Assembly: GCF_003952385.1 (NCBI RefSeq)
Contig: NZ_CP034444.1
Span: forward strand, 4,154,001-4,218,000
Origin: Mesorhizobium sp. M1D.F.Ca.ET.043.01.1.1
GTDB taxonomy: Bacteria > Pseudomonadota > Alphaproteobacteria > Rhizobiales > Rhizobiaceae
DNA: 64,000 nt
Reading direction: 5' to 3'
In this document: in pieces, positions 8,721 through 18,759 of the stretch
Layout: the number at the start of each line of letters is the position of its first letter
How positions within the stretch are numbered: the first letter of the stretch is position 1
Notes under the pieces: generated by a model
Told to the model about the DNA's origin: nothing
What the model saw: only the letters and a program-made list of their open reading frames with translations
The model's database searches: none
Made by a program: the position numbers and the translations under genes

Positions 8721-10043
8721 ATGAACGACCTTGGCGTCATCGATCGCTTCATGGAGACCTTCATCCGCTACATCGACAGCGGGTTCGGTCTGCTATCGGG
8801 CGACCTCGCCTTCCTCACTACCATTCTGATCGGCATTGACATCACACTTGCCGGCCTGGCGTGGGCGCTCGGCGACGAAACCAGCGTTCTCGGCCGGCTT
8901 GTCCGCAAGGTGCTCTATGTTGGCGTCTTCGCCTTCATTCTGAACAATTTCAAGAACCTCGCCGATATCGTTTATCGTTCTTTTGCCGGTCTCGGGATTA
9001 AGGCGTCGGCCGGCAATCTGTCGGCAGACAATCTCTTGCGCCCGGGCCGCATTGCCGCGACCGGTTTCGAAGGTGCTTGGCCAATGCTTGACCAAGCCAG
9101 TCAGCTCCTGGGCTTCCCGGAAATCTTCGGCAACGCACTGACCATCTTCGTGCTGCTGATGGCCTGGTTCCTGGTTATCATCGCCTTCTTCATCCTTTCC
9201 ATCCAGCTTTTCATCACCATCCTAGAGTTCAAGCTCACCACGCTGGCAGGTTTTGTTTTGGTTCCATTCGCACTTTGGAACCGTTCAGCGTTCCTGGCCG
9301 AACGCGTGCTCGGCCATGTTATCTCGTCAGGCATCAAGGTGATGGTGCTCGCCGTCATTGTCGGTATCGGCTCCACGCTCTTCGGGGAGTTCGCTTCCGC
9401 ATTGCAAGGCAAGGAGCCGGATCTTGCCGGTGCCATGTCCCAGGTACTGGGCGCACTGGCACTGCTTGGCCTTGGCATTTTTGGGCCGGGGATCGCGTCG
9501 GGTCTTGTCTCAGGCGCACCGCAGCTTGGGGCGGGCGCCGCCCTCGGCACGACCGCGGCGGCAGCGGGTGTATCACTCGTTGCTGGAGGCACAGCATTTG
9601 CTGGCGCGCGTATGGCAACCAGCGGCGGTCTCGCCGCCATCCGAGCCGGCACAACAATGGGATCGGCTGCTTCCACGTCATGGCAGATCGGGCGCGCAAC
9701 CTCGCCCGACGCTGGCCTCTCCGGTGTGGCTGCTGGAATGCATGGTGTAACCAGTGCAGCTGGCGGCGCCGCTATACGCATAGCGCGATCCGCCACTGCA
9801 AGTGTTGGGCGCAACGCCGATGCCGGGCGCGATGCCGCGTGGACCGCGACCGGCGGCGCGCCGACAGCGTCAATGACCGAACGCTCTGCCGGTTCGGCCA
9901 CTGTTTCGGCGCCGACGTGGGCAAGGCGCCTACGTTCTGAACAGACCGCCCGGGCAAATCGCCACGCTGCCATGCAAGCTGTCCGAGACGGAGACCGGCC
10001 GGGAGGCAGCGCCAACCCCTCTCTCAACGACAAGGATGACTAG
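8721..10043 (+). CDS. trbL: TrbL, T4SS polytopic membrane protein (VirB6-like)
   Basis: 440 residues. The N-terminal 280 or so hold several hydrophobic membrane segments (for example around FLTTILIGIDITLAGLAW and LVIIAFFILSIQLF). The C-terminal 150 are Ala/Thr/Gly-rich and low in complexity, which is usual for TrbL. It forms the inner-membrane part of the channel. It ends directly against the trbF start with no gap. Confidence 0.93.
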   Translation: MNDLGVIDRFMETFIRYIDSGFGLLSGDLAFLTTILIGIDITLAGLAWALGDETSVLGRLVRKVLYVGVFAFILNNFKNLADIVYRSFAGLGIKASAGNLSADNLLRPGRIAATGFEGAWPMLDQASQLLGFPEIFGNALTIFVLLMAWFLVIIAFFILSIQLFITILEFKLTTLAGFVLVPFALWNRSAFLAERVLGHVISSGIKVMVLAVIVGIGSTLFGEFASALQGKEPDLAGAMSQVLGALALLGLGIFGPGIASGLVSGAPQLGAGAALGTTAAAAGVSLVAGGTAFAGARMATSGGLAAIRAGTTMGSAASTSWQIGRATSPDAGLSGVAAGMHGVTSAAGGAAIRIARSATASVGRNADAGRDAAWTATGGAPTASMTERSAGSATVSAPTWARRLRSEQTARANRHAAMQAVRDGDRPGGSANPSLNDKDD

Positions 10044-10775
10044 ATGCTCTTCAAGCGACCCGTGCACCGTTACGGCAAAACACCCGAACCGGTCACGCCG
10101 TATCAAAAAGCCGCCCAACTGTGGGACGAGCGCATCGGCTCATCTCGACTGCAGGCCAGGAACTGGCGGATCATGGCCCTTGGCTGCCTGGCCTTGGCGA
10201 CCGGGCTTTCCGGCGGACTCGTATGGCAGTCGATGCAAAGCCGTGTCGTGCCTTATGTCGTCGAGGTCGATGGCTTCGGCGAGACGCGCGCCGTCGCGCC
10301 GGCGGTCCGGAATTATGAGCCCTCGGATGCTCAGATCGCCTGGCATCTCGGCCGCTTCATCCAGAATGTCCGTTCCGTTTCCACCGATCCGGTTTTGGTT
10401 CGGCAGAACTGGTTGGCAGCGTACGACTTTGCTAGCGATCGCGCAGCGCTCTTCCTCAACGAATACGCCAAGGCGAACGACCCCTTCGGTCAGATCGGAA
10501 CGCGCAGTGTTTCGGTACAGGTCACCAGCGTGGTCAGAGCCTCCGAAAGTTCATTCCAGGTCAAATGGACCGAGCAGGTGTTTGAGCGCGGAAGCCTTGC
10601 CAGCACGATGCGCTGGACTGCGATCCTCACGATCGTGATCCGCTCGCCAAGCAATACGGATCAGCTGCGCAAGAATCCGCTCGGCGTCTTCATCAATGCC
10701 ATTGACTGGTCACGCGAGCTCGACAGCGCCGTCCCAGCCCCCCTTTCTCCGACGGAGTCCACCAATGAAAGGTAA
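10044..10775 (+). CDS. trbF: TrbF, T4SS bitopic membrane protein (VirB8-like)
   Basis: 243 residues: a cytoplasmic N-terminus, one membrane segment at about residues 36-57 (RIMALGCLALATGLSGGLVW), then a periplasmic NTF2-like domain typical of VirB8. The ATG follows the trbL stop immediately. The 3' end overlaps trbG by 11 bp. Confidence 0.93.
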   Translation: MLFKRPVHRYGKTPEPVTPYQKAAQLWDERIGSSRLQARNWRIMALGCLALATGLSGGLVWQSMQSRVVPYVVEVDGFGETRAVAPAVRNYEPSDAQIAWHLGRFIQNVRSVSTDPVLVRQNWLAAYDFASDRAALFLNEYAKANDPFGQIGTRSVSVQVTSVVRASESSFQVKWTEQVFERGSLASTMRWTAILTIVIRSPSNTDQLRKNPLGVFINAIDWSRELDSAVPAPLSPTESTNER

Positions 10776-11802
10776 AATGTCACCGATTCGTGCCGTGCTG
10801 ATCCTATCGGTGTCGGCAGCGGTCGTTTCCGCTTGTGCATCGAAGAAGGTGCCGCCGCCTGAGATTTCCTATGACGCTGCCGACTTCAAACCGGCCGCGA
10901 TCGAAAAAGCGCCGGAGAGGCCGATTAGAATTGTCGAGGTGCCAAAACCACTGCCGCTGCCTGGCCAAATGCAGCCCGAGCCCGGCAAGGCCGAGGACAA
11001 GCGCCCTCCTGAAGAACGCGTCGCTGATGCCAACAAAGCCGCGACCCAGCAACCCACCAAGTACGGGTATGTTAATGCAGTGCAAGTCTACCCCTTCACC
11101 GATGGCGCGCTTTATCAACTCTATGCCGCGCCGGAGCGCGTGACCGACATCGCTCTGCAGCCGGGCGAGAAACTAACCGCCGTGTCGGCTGGCGACACCG
11201 TGCGCTGGGTCATTGGCGATACCGCAAGCGGCACCGGTGACAATCAGCGCACCCATGTTCTGGTAAAACCCTTCGCGCCGGGTCTTGCCACCAATGTCGT
11301 CATTACGACGGACCGGCGGACCTATCATTTGCAGCTTCAAAGCACCGAGAAGACCGCAATGGCGGCAATCTCCTGGACCTACAGCCAAGACCAGATCATC
11401 GCGCTTCGCCAGCGCAATGCTCAAGCCGAGGCAGTTACACCGGTCGCGTCGAACATCGCGCTCGAAAACCTTCGCTTTCGCTACTCAATCAGTGGCGACA
11501 CACCGCCCTGGAGACCGACGCGAGCCTTCGACGACGGCAGCAAGGTCTATATTGAGTTCCCTCGTCGCATAGATCAGGGCGAGGCGCCACCACTCTTCAT
11601 CGTCGGCGCAGATGGGAGCAGCGAGCTCGTCAACTATCGCGTGCGCGGCAACTATTACATCGTCGATCGGCTCTTCGCCGCGGCCGAACTTCGCCTCGGC
11701 ACCAAGCGGCAGCAGGTGATCCGCATCAGCAGGATTGACGGCAGGCAACCGCAACGGCGGATCTCGCTCTTTCGCGGCAGCCGGCGAGGTGAGGGCTCAT
11801 GA
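10765..11802 (+). CDS. trbG: TrbG, outer-membrane-complex protein (VirB9-like), lipoprotein form
   Basis: 345 residues from the ATG at 10765. The N-terminal signal ends in a lipobox-like VSAC (cysteine near residue 22), so the protein may be lipidated; a Pro-rich linker follows. The later body has the VirB9/CagX beta-domain pattern (YPFTDGALYQLYAAP, IYIEFP-like strands). It would form the outer ring of the secretion channel with TrbI. It overlaps trbI by 4 bp (ATGA). Confidence 0.93.
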   Translation: MKGKMSPIRAVLILSVSAAVVSACASKKVPPPEISYDAADFKPAAIEKAPERPIRIVEVPKPLPLPGQMQPEPGKAEDKRPPEERVADANKAATQQPTKYGYVNAVQVYPFTDGALYQLYAAPERVTDIALQPGEKLTAVSAGDTVRWVIGDTASGTGDNQRTHVLVKPFAPGLATNVVITTDRRTYHLQLQSTEKTAMAAISWTYSQDQIIALRQRNAQAEAVTPVASNIALENLRFRYSISGDTPPWRPTRAFDDGSKVYIEFPRRIDQGEAPPLFIVGADGSSELVNYRVRGNYYIVDRLFAAAELRLGTKRQQVIRISRIDGRQPQRRISLFRGSRRGEGS

Positions 11803-13013
11803 TCGAAAATTCCCGCTCTGGCATCCCGCCGAAACTGGATCCCGAGGAACTGCAGCTTCGGGCCTCTCCCCGCCGCGTGGTGCGGTTCAGGCGCGGTGTG
11901 ATCATCGCTATCGCAGCGCTCGGATCCGGCGCTGTCTTCGGCGTTACCATGATCGCCCTCCAGGGGCCGGCCCTTCGCATCAGGGATCAGGCGGAAGATC
12001 TCTACAACACTGAGCGCAAACCAACCGCCGAGGGACTCGATACGCTTCCCCATGACTATTCCGGCATGAAGCCAAAGCCTCCCGTCCTTGGGCTACCTTT
12101 GCCGGGCGACCTCGGCCGCCCCATCCTCGAGCGGCAGCGCCAGCTCGGCATCGTGCCGGGCCAAGACATCTCGGCCGAGGAGCAGCGTCTAGCGCAGCAG
12201 GCGATCGAAGCGCGTGAATCGCGGGTGCTTTTCCGCGTCGAAAATCGAGCTCAACAGACAGATGTCGGAGAGAGCGTGCAAACTGCTCAGCATCCATTTG
12301 AGGCGCTTCCCCAATCCGAAGCAGGACGCGCGTCAGCCTCGGTGGCGGCGGCGGAAGGCGACCAGAACAATCAGCAGCGAAAGCTTGATTTTCTCAGCCA
12401 GCGGAGCACTGGCGGGATCTACAATCCGCATGCGCTTCAGACGCCGATCTCGCCATATCAACTGATGGCTGGCAGCGTGATTGCCGCCAGCCTGATCACC
12501 GGCATCAATTCCGATTTGCCGGGCCTTGTCGTCGCGCAAGTCACCGAAAATGTGCACGACACGGTCACGGGCAACATATTGCTGATTCCGCAGGGCTCAC
12601 GTCTTATCGGCGTCTACGACAGCGTCGTCGCGTTCGGGCAAAAGCGAGCGCTGCTGGTCTGGCAGCGCATTCTGCTGCCCGACGGCTCGTCGGCCGAAAT
12701 CGACAATCTGCCCGCGAGCGACACCGCCGGCTACGCAGGGCTGGAAGACAAAGTCGATTTCCACACTTGGCAGATGATCAAGGGAGTGGCGCTTGCCACA
12801 TTGCTCGGTGTCGGCACAGAATTCAGCCTCGGCGAAAACGAGAGCGATCTGGTCAAGGCGATCCGGGAATCAGCCCAGCAGAACGCCAGTCGAGCCGGCC
12901 AGCGCATCACCGAAAAAAACCTCAATATCCAGCCCACCATCGTCGTCCGCCCAGGTTGGCCACTGCGCGTCATCGTGCACAAGGACATCGTGCTGCGGCC
13001 ATACGCCAGTTGA
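11799..13013 (+). CDS. trbI: TrbI, T4SS channel protein (VirB10-like)
   Basis: 404 residues: cytoplasmic N-terminus, one membrane helix at about residues 30-52 (RRGVIIAIAALGSGAVFGVT), a Pro-rich periplasmic stretch (KPKPPVLGLPLPGDLGRP), and a C-terminal VirB10 beta-barrel domain with LIPQGSRLIGVYDS. It spans both membranes and closes the core trb operon. Confidence 0.95.
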   Translation: MIENSRSGIPPKLDPEELQLRASPRRVVRFRRGVIIAIAALGSGAVFGVTMIALQGPALRIRDQAEDLYNTERKPTAEGLDTLPHDYSGMKPKPPVLGLPLPGDLGRPILERQRQLGIVPGQDISAEEQRLAQQAIEARESRVLFRVENRAQQTDVGESVQTAQHPFEALPQSEAGRASASVAAAEGDQNNQQRKLDFLSQRSTGGIYNPHALQTPISPYQLMAGSVIAASLITGINSDLPGLVVAQVTENVHDTVTGNILLIPQGSRLIGVYDSVVAFGQKRALLVWQRILLPDGSSAEIDNLPASDTAGYAGLEDKVDFHTWQMIKGVALATLLGVGTEFSLGENESDLVKAIRESAQQNASRAGQRITEKNLNIQPTIVVRPGWPLRVIVHKDIVLRPYAS

Positions 13014-13025
13014 GCAGGAGTTATC

Positions 13026-13268
13026 ATGGCTGACCTGAAACTTGGAAAACTTCCGGACCGAACAGCTTCGAAGATCACCATTACCGTCAGCGCGGAGCTG
13101 AGCCAAACACTCAAGGAGTATGCTGCACTTTACCGTCAGACCTATGGTCAGTCTGAAACCGTGGCAGAACTCATCCCTTTCATGCTGGCGGCGTTTCTGG
13201 AAGGCGACCGAGCCTTTGCCAGGGCCAGAAAAGAACGTCTGCCGACGGAGCTTGCCGGAAAATCGTGA
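13026..13268 (+). CDS. DUF2274-family small protein at the end of the trb operon
   Basis: 80 residues starting MADLKLGKLPDRTASKITIT. The pattern of a short strand and two helices (SAELSQTLKEYAALYRQTYG, then SETVAELIPFMLAAFLEGD) resembles a ribbon-helix-helix fold. Genes of this type commonly follow trbI. It starts 12 bp after trbI, so it is probably cotranscribed. Its role is not established; a regulator is only a guess. Confidence 0.8.
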   Translation: MADLKLGKLPDRTASKITITVSAELSQTLKEYAALYRQTYGQSETVAELIPFMLAAFLEGDRAFARARKERLPTELAGKS

Positions 13269-13503
13269 CTCCTCCGCTAGGGCAGCTGGAACATTGCCTA
13301 GCTGTCGCGACCTACCTGCTCCTCGCGAAGCATAGGATCAAACCCCTTGGAATGTAGGTATGCGCAAGAGAGGATGTGGAAGGAGATACCGCGCAACAGC
13401 CTAAGTTTGCATTTTCGATTTGATGCGGTAGTCGCCTATGAGCGGTCAAAACGAACGCAGCTGGTTCGCCGATCGACCAAACGGCGAGCGCACTGTGCTT
13501 TGC

Positions 13504-14853
13504 TCAGACCGCCACCGAGTGCCTCGCCGTTCCCCCTTTGAAATATGTATCGAACTTGGCCGCGATGGTTCGAATGAAGGGGCGACTTTCAGTCCGTACG
13601 AGGAAACTGTCACCATCGAATTCAAGCGCTCGGGCAGGATCGTGGAGTGCGATGGACCTCGAGCGATGAAGGAGCTGCTCGCCGGCTTTGCCGAACCGCT
13701 CCACCAGATCGACTGCCGAGAAGGCAAAATCACACATCAGCCGCTCGATGATCCAGCCACGGACGCGATCGTCGTCGGAAAGGGCAACGCCGCGGACGGC
13801 AGCCAACCCGCCATCCGCAACCATGCGCCCGTACCCGGCAGTCGAAGCCATGTTTTGCACGTAGCCTTGGCGAAAACGACCGATGGACGAAGGGCCAAGT
13901 CCGATCAGTGTCGGGCAGCGATCCTCAGTGTAGCCCTGAAAATTGCGATGCAAAACCCCTGCGCGGGCCGCTATGGCCAGCGCATCGTCGGGCTTCGCGA
14001 AATGATCGAGTCCTATTGCCTCATATCCCTTGGCGACAATTGCCCGCGCCGCGAGTTGAGATTGGGCGAAACGCTCAGTGGGACTCGGCAGCCATGCCTC
14101 GTCGATCATCGTCTGATGCTTCTTGAACCAGGGCACATGTGCGTAGCCGAACAGGGCCATCCGGTCTGGCTCCAAGGTCAGTGCCTGCGCCACCGTGGAA
14201 CAGATCGTCTCGCGTGTCTGATTCGGGAGCCCGTAGAGCAGGTCCAGATTGACCGATTCGACGCCCCGCGAACGAACCCCGTCGACGACTGCCTTGGTCT
14301 GCAAAAAACTCTGCTCACGATTAATTGCTTTTTGCACTTGCGGATCGAAATCCTGCACGCCGAGGCTCGCCCGGGTTACGCCGATTTGAGCAAGTGCATC
14401 AAGGCGCGCCTTGTCCATGTCGTTGGTTTCGATTTCGATGCTGACCGTAGCATCCGGGAGAAAGTCGAAGCTGTCCCGCAAGGCCGCTCCAAGAGCAACC
14501 ATATCATCGGGCCTCAGAATAGTTGGCGAACCGCCACCGAAGTGGATTGCACGGACATGTGCCTTGCCGCTCAGCAGACCGGCAATCGTGACGATTTCGG
14601 CATTCAGCGAGCGCAGATAAGCGGCCACCGGCTCATATTGGTGCGTCTGCTTGGTGTGGCAGGCGCAGAACCAGCAGAGCTTGTCGCAGTAAGGAATGTG
14701 CAGGTACAGCGAGATTTCGTCGCCGCTTTCCAGCGTCTCCAACCAGCCACGGTAAATGGCAGCATCGATCCCCGAATGGAAATGCGGCGCCGTCGGATAG
14801 CTGGTGTAGCGTGGGACGTTCTCGCTGAGTTTGACAGCTATTTCCGATTGCAT
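13504..14853 (-). CDS. hemN: Oxygen-independent coproporphyrinogen III dehydrogenase
   Basis: Radical-SAM enzyme converting coproporphyrinogen III to protoporphyrinogen IX without oxygen, supplying haem in low-oxygen cells. 449 residues from the start MQSEIAVKLSEN. The cluster motif C-x3-C-x2-C is seen in PYCDKLCWFCACH, followed by the Gly-rich AIHFGGGSPTIL. Two further upstream in-frame ATGs would add 28 residues with no family similarity, and they lie across the regulatory site. The gene is divergent from fnrN and shares the palindrome at 14908, so anaerobic activation is likely. It should supply haem for the nearby fixO and fixP cytochromes. Confidence 0.95.
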   Translation of the reverse strand: MQSEIAVKLSENVPRYTSYPTAPHFHSGIDAAIYRGWLETLESGDEISLYLHIPYCDKLCWFCACHTKQTHQYEPVAAYLRSLNAEIVTIAGLLSGKAHVRAIHFGGGSPTILRPDDMVALGAALRDSFDFLPDATVSIEIETNDMDKARLDALAQIGVTRASLGVQDFDPQVQKAINREQSFLQTKAVVDGVRSRGVESVNLDLLYGLPNQTRETICSTVAQALTLEPDRMALFGYAHVPWFKKHQTMIDEAWLPSPTERFAQSQLAARAIVAKGYEAIGLDHFAKPDDALAIAARAGVLHRNFQGYTEDRCPTLIGLGPSSIGRFRQGYVQNMASTAGYGRMVADGGLAAVRGVALSDDDRVRGWIIERLMCDFAFSAVDLVERFGKAGEQLLHRSRSIALHDPARALEFDGDSFLVRTESRPFIRTIAAKFDTYFKGGTARHSVAV

Positions 14854-14907
14854 CTCGCGTTCACCGTGTTGCCCGCCGGAACACTGCACGCATCGCTGAA
14901 GCAGACC

Positions 14908-14921
14908 CTGATCTCGATCAG
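14908..14921. promoter_or_regulatory. FNR/FixK-type box between hemN and fnrN
   Basis: The sequence CTGATCTCGATCAG has perfect CTGAT/ATCAG arms around a 4-bp spacer. The known anaerobic box is TTGAT-N4-ATCAA, so only the outermost base pair differs. It lies 54 bp upstream of the hemN start and 84 bp upstream of the fnrN start. FnrN could act here on hemN and on its own gene. Confidence 0.75.
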
Positions 14922-15005
14922 CCGCGCTCATGGACAAACCGCCGCAGGATTTCTCTACCCTGGATGGGTATCCTGCCGGCAGTTAGGATCGGGTAAGGCG
15001 AACGC

Positions 15006-15749
15006 ATGACCTTTCGGCAAGACATTCATAGTTCCGGCATTCCTGTTCTTTGCTTCCCTTGCGAGGCACGGCGTCGCGGTGTCTGCGGTGCGCTCGATCC
15101 AGACAATTTGGTTGGGCTCGCCAAGACTTGCTCGCGTCGCCGGATCGAGTCAGGAATGGAGTTGACCGGCGAGGCACAGAACGTCGACAGCTACTCCAAC
15201 GTGCTTTCAGGCGTTGTAAAGCTATCAAAGAGCCTGTCGGATGGGCGCCAGCAGATCGTCGGTCTCCAGTTTGCACCGGATTTTCTGGGACGTCCTTTCA
15301 AGGTGGAAAGCTCGATCAATGCGGAAGCGGCAACAGCAGTCACGCTGTGTTCGTTTCCGCGAGCGGCCGTCGAACGGATGATGAAGGCGTCACGGGAATT
15401 CGAGCATCGCCTGCTCAAACAGACGCTGAATGAACTCGATGAGGCGCGCGAGTGGATGGTGACGCTGGGGCGCAAGACAGCTCCGGAAAAGGTAGCGACT
15501 TTTCTCCTCATGATGGCCCGGAATATCGATTCCAGTCTCGATGCGGCTTCCGGGTCGGCGTCCTTCGATCTGCCGCTGACGCGTGTCGAAATGTCTGATT
15601 TCCTTGGAATCACCAACGAGACCGTGAGCCGCCAACTGACGCGATTGCGGGCTGACGGGGTGATTCGGATTGAGAACGCACGCCATGTGACGGTGGACAG
15701 CATAAGCCGTCTGGAGAAGCGCTGTGGCGGCGGACGCGAGCGGCCCTAA
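15006..15749 (+). CDS. fnrN: FnrN-type oxygen-sensing transcription regulator (CRP/FNR family)
   Basis: 247 residues. The N-terminus carries C16-x2-C19-x7-C27 and a fourth cysteine is at C115 (TLCSF), the pattern used by FNR/FnrN to bind an oxygen-labile 4Fe-4S cluster. A cNMP-binding-like fold and a long dimerisation helix follow; the HTH recognition motif is TNETVSRQLTRL, with the E..SR residues that read TGAT half sites. It should activate hemN, fixNOQP and itself under low oxygen. Oxygen-blind FixK lacks these cysteines, so FnrN is the better name. Confidence 0.92.
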   Translation: MTFRQDIHSSGIPVLCFPCEARRRGVCGALDPDNLVGLAKTCSRRRIESGMELTGEAQNVDSYSNVLSGVVKLSKSLSDGRQQIVGLQFAPDFLGRPFKVESSINAEAATAVTLCSFPRAAVERMMKASREFEHRLLKQTLNELDEAREWMVTLGRKTAPEKVATFLLMMARNIDSSLDAASGSASFDLPLTRVEMSDFLGITNETVSRQLTRLRADGVIRIENARHVTVDSISRLEKRCGGGRERP

Positions 15750-16157
15750 GCGGCGAGGCCATGTCGCATGACTCCGGGGCGGGCCGTGTTTGCCTTTTAA
15801 TGCGATGTTGCCGCGCCTTCGACGAAGCGGCGTCACGGTCGAGACAAACAGCTTTCGGGCTTTGATAGGAACGTGACCAATCGCCAGGTGTGTTTCGGCA
15901 CATACCGGCGAAGCATGGTCCTTAATCTGCCACGGCTCGGCGGAACGATCGCGTTCGTTTCCAATGGGATCCGAACAACGTTTGGCAGGGCATCGGCAAT
16001 AGCATCCAACGCGCGCAGGGCCTCAGCTTTCGCCTCAGCGATCGCGTCTGCGCCCGCCCAACCCAGGGAACGCCTTCCATGAGGGGGGTGAGCCCGCGCT
16101 GCGTTCCTCGTTCATTCGCCACCTGCTGATTGCGCCGCCGACACAAAATCTTGCGGC
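15750..16157. other. Non-coding interval between fnrN and the fixN box
   Basis: About 400 bp with no gene I can support. Short open frames exist on both strands but have no recognisable product or good ribosome binding site. There is no obvious terminator with a T-run after fnrN. The interval may be leader or eroded DNA. Confidence 0.5.
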
Positions 16158-16171
16158 CTGACATAGATCAG
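16158..16171. promoter_or_regulatory. FNR/FixK-type box upstream of fixN
   Basis: CTGACATAGATCAG matches TTGAT-N4-ATCAA with the same outer C/G change as the hemN-fnrN site plus one further mismatch. Its centre is about 81 bp before the fixN ATG. With activation at -41.5, transcription would begin near 16206 and leave a leader of about 40 nt. This fits FnrN/FixK control of fixNOQP. Confidence 0.75.
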
Positions 16172-16245
16172 GGCGAGGGGGCGGCGGCTGCGCGATTAGT
16201 GCGCTGCGGATTTGGCATCCACCAGATTCGAGATCGGGATCTGCA

Positions 16246-17865
16246 ATGAAATTCGGCACAGAGATCGTCCTTCTAAGCGTGTTCGCTTTTGCGGCCCTGG
16301 TGGCCGCCGGCTTCGGCGTGGATGAACCTTTCCGCCGACACATGTGGGTGTTGTTCTTCGCAGTGGCTGGTTTCACTGCGATCCTGTTGCGCAACACGGA
16401 GTTCAAGCCAGCAGCTCCGATTGACCCATCCGCTTACATGGATGGTCCGATCCGCTACGGCGCGATCGCCACCGTGTTCTGGGGTGTCGTCGGCATGCTG
16501 GTCGGCGTGGTGATCGCGCTGCAGCTCGCCTACCCCGATCTCAACATCCAGCCCTGGTTCAATTTCGGTCGTTTGCGGCCGTTGCACACATCCGGTGTCG
16601 TCTTCGCCTTCGGCGGCAACGCGCTGCTTTGCACGTCTCTGTATGTCGTGCAGCGCACCTGCCGCGCCCGCCTCTTCGGCCGTGATCTGGCCTGGTTCGT
16701 CTTCTGGGGCTACCAGCTGTTCATCGTCATGGCCGCGACCGGCTACCTGCTCGGCATCACCGAGGGCCGCGAGTACGCCGAACCCGAATGGTATGTGGAT
16801 GTCTGGCTGACCATCGTCTGGGTCGCCTACCTCATTCTGTTCCTTGGCACGATCCTGAAGCGCAAGGAACCGCATATCTACGTGGCCAACTGGTTCTACC
16901 TGTCGTTCATCGTCACCATCGCGATGCTGCATGTGGTCAACAACCTGTCCATACCAGTCTCGTTCCTGGGCTCCAAGAGCTACTCCGCCTTTTCAGGGGT
17001 CCAGGACGCCTTGACGCAATGGTGGTACGGCCACAACGCGGTCGGCTTCTTTCTCACCGCCGGCTTCCTCGGCATGATGTATTATTTCGTGCCCAAGCAG
17101 GCGAACCGGCCAGTCTATTCGTACCGGCTGTCGATCGTCCATTTCTGGGCGATCATCTTTCTCTACATCTGGGCCGGGCCGCATCACCTGCACTACACCG
17201 CCTTGCCCGATTGGGCGCAGACGCTCGGCATGGTGTTCTCGATCATGCTGTGGATGCCGTCCTGGGGCGGCATGATCAACGGCCTGATGACGCTGTCCGG
17301 CGCCTGGGACAAGCTGCGCACCGATCCGATCATACGCATGATGGTGATGGCCGTCGCCTTCTATGGCATGTCGACCTTCGAAGGCCCCATCATGGCGATC
17401 CGGGCGGTCAATTCGCTGTCGCATTATACCGACTGGACGATCGGCCACGTCCATTCGGGCGCGCTCGGCTGGGTTGGCATGATCTCGTTCGGCGCAATCT
17501 ACTACATGGTGCCGAAGCTCTGGAACCGGCAACGGCTCTACTCGTTGCGGCTGGTCACCTGGCATTTCTGGCTGGCGACACTTGGTATCGTTGTCTACGC
17601 CGCGGTGATGTGGGTATCCGGCGTCATGCAGGGCCTGATGTGGCGCGAATACGACGAGCAGGGCTTCCTGGTCTACTCCTTCGCCGAGACCGTCGCCGCC
17701 ATGCACCCCTACTATGTCATGCGCGCCATCGGTGGGGCCATGTACCTCTCCGGCGCGCTGATCATGGCCTGGAACATCACCAGGACCATCCTCGGCCACC
17801 AGCGCGAGGAGGAGCCGATGCCGAGCCCCGTCGCCATCCGACCTGCGCGATCAGGAGCCAGGTAA
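16246..17865 (+). CDS. fixN: cbb3-type cytochrome c oxidase subunit I
   Basis: Catalytic haem b/haem b3-CuB subunit of the high-affinity oxidase used for respiration in nodules. 539 residues with about 12-14 membrane segments. Conserved histidine-bearing stretches are visible, including [45 protein letters not shown] and [11 protein letters not shown]. The length is normal. The stop overlaps the fixO ATG by 1 bp. Expected to be induced by FnrN/FixK through the box upstream. Confidence 0.97.
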   Translation: MKFGTEIVLLSVFAFAALVAAGFGVDEPFRRHMWVLFFAVAGFTAILLRNTEFKPAAPIDPSAYMDGPIRYGAIATVFWGVVGMLVGVVIALQLAYPDLNIQPWFNFGRLRPLHTSGVVFAFGGNALLCTSLYVVQRTCRARLFGRDLAWFVFWGYQLFIVMAATGYLLGITEGREYAEPEWYVDVWLTIVWVAYLILFLGTILKRKEPHIYVANWFYLSFIVTIAMLHVVNNLSIPVSFLGSKSYSAFSGVQDALTQWWYGHNAVGFFLTAGFLGMMYYFVPKQANRPVYSYRLSIVHFWAIIFLYIWAGPHHLHYTALPDWAQTLGMVFSIMLWMPSWGGMINGLMTLSGAWDKLRTDPIIRMMVMAVAFYGMSTFEGPIMAIRAVNSLSHYTDWTIGHVHSGALGWVGMISFGAIYYMVPKLWNRQRLYSLRLVTWHFWLATLGIVVYAAVMWVSGVMQGLMWREYDEQGFLVYSFAETVAAMHPYYVMRAIGGAMYLSGALIMAWNITRTILGHQREEEPMPSPVAIRPARSGAR

Positions 17866-18596
17866 TGGGCTTGATGGACAAACACGCAATCATCGAGAAG
17901 AACGCCACGCTTCTTCTCGTTGGCTCGCTGCTCGTGGTGACGGTCGGCGGCATCGTCGAGATCGCGCCTCTCTTCTATCTCGACAATACGATCGAGAAGG
18001 TGGAAGGCATGCGCCCCTATTCGCCGCTCGAACTTGTCGGGCGCAACATCTATATGCGCGAGGGCTGCTACCTCTGTCATAGCCAGATGATCAGGCCGTT
18101 CCGCGACGAAGTTGAGCGCTATGGCCACTACAGCCTAGCTGCCGAGTCCATGTACGATCACCCCTTCCAGTGGGGATCGAAGCGCACCGGGCCGGATCTC
18201 GCCAGAGTTGGCGACCGCTACTCGAATGCATGGCATGTCGCGCATCTTACCGACCCGCGCTCGGTGGTGCCGGAATCGATCATGCCGAGCTATGGGTTCC
18301 TGAAAGACACGCCGATCGACGTGAAGGATTTCTCAACGCATCTGGTCGCCAACAGGCTTGTAGCCGTCCCTTACACCGATGACATGATCGTCCACGCCAA
18401 TGCGGATCTGGCGGCGCAGGCCGATCCCAATGCCGACACATCAGGCCTTGAGGCGCGTTACCCAAAAGCCAAGATCGGCGACTTCGACGGCAACCCGCAA
18501 CAGGTCACCGAAATGGATGCCCTGCTCGCCTACCTGCAGATGCTTGGCACACTGGTCGACTTCAAAAATTACGACGAAGCCGCCGGCTACCGCTGA
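17865..18596 (+). CDS. fixO: cbb3 oxidase subunit II, monohaem cytochrome c
   Basis: 243 residues from the ATG overlapping the fixN stop ([13 protein letters not shown]). One N-terminal membrane anchor (about residues 15-34) precedes a periplasmic cytochrome c domain with the haem motif CYLCH at residues 68-72. The downstream axial methionine is probably in ESIMPSYGF. It passes electrons to FixN. An 11 bp gap leads to fixQ. Confidence 0.97.
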   Translation: MGLMDKHAIIEKNATLLLVGSLLVVTVGGIVEIAPLFYLDNTIEKVEGMRPYSPLELVGRNIYMREGCYLCHSQMIRPFRDEVERYGHYSLAAESMYDHPFQWGSKRTGPDLARVGDRYSNAWHVAHLTDPRSVVPESIMPSYGFLKDTPIDVKDFSTHLVANRLVAVPYTDDMIVHANADLAAQADPNADTSGLEARYPKAKIGDFDGNPQQVTEMDALLAYLQMLGTLVDFKNYDEAAGYR

Positions 18597-18607
18597 GGAG
18601 AACGCTG

Positions 18608-18757
18608 ATGACCTACAATTTGATGCGGGCGTTTGCCGACAGCTGGGGCCTGGTTGCGATGGCGCTGTTCTTCGTGGGGTGCATCGCCTTTGCCCTACGC
18701 CCCGGCAGCCGAAGGCTGGCCGACGAAGCGGCCCGCATTCCGCTCGAGGACGAGTGA
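18608..18757 (+). CDS. fixQ: cbb3 oxidase subunit IV (FixQ)
   Basis: 49 residues, MTYNLMRAFADSW at the start: one membrane helix (LVAMALFFVGCIAFAL) followed by a short charged tail ending LEDE. Size, topology and position between fixO and fixP identify it. It helps assemble or stabilise FixP in the oxidase complex. It ends 2 bp before fixP. Confidence 0.93.
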   Translation: MTYNLMRAFADSWGLVAMALFFVGCIAFALRPGSRRLADEAARIPLEDE

Positions 18758-18759
18758 TC

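Noticed and set aside
9101..10033. 310-codon minus-strand frame opposite trbL
   Set aside because: Its Ala/Pro/Arg-rich translation is a high-GC shadow of TrbL.
15922..16164. 80-codon minus-strand frame between fnrN and fixN
   Set aside because: Its start lies in the FNR-type box and the translation has no recognisable feature.
16788..18596. Apparent 602-codon protein fusing part of fixN with fixO
   Set aside because: The upstream two thirds is an out-of-frame reading of fixN. FixO starts at 17865 with a normal family N-terminus.
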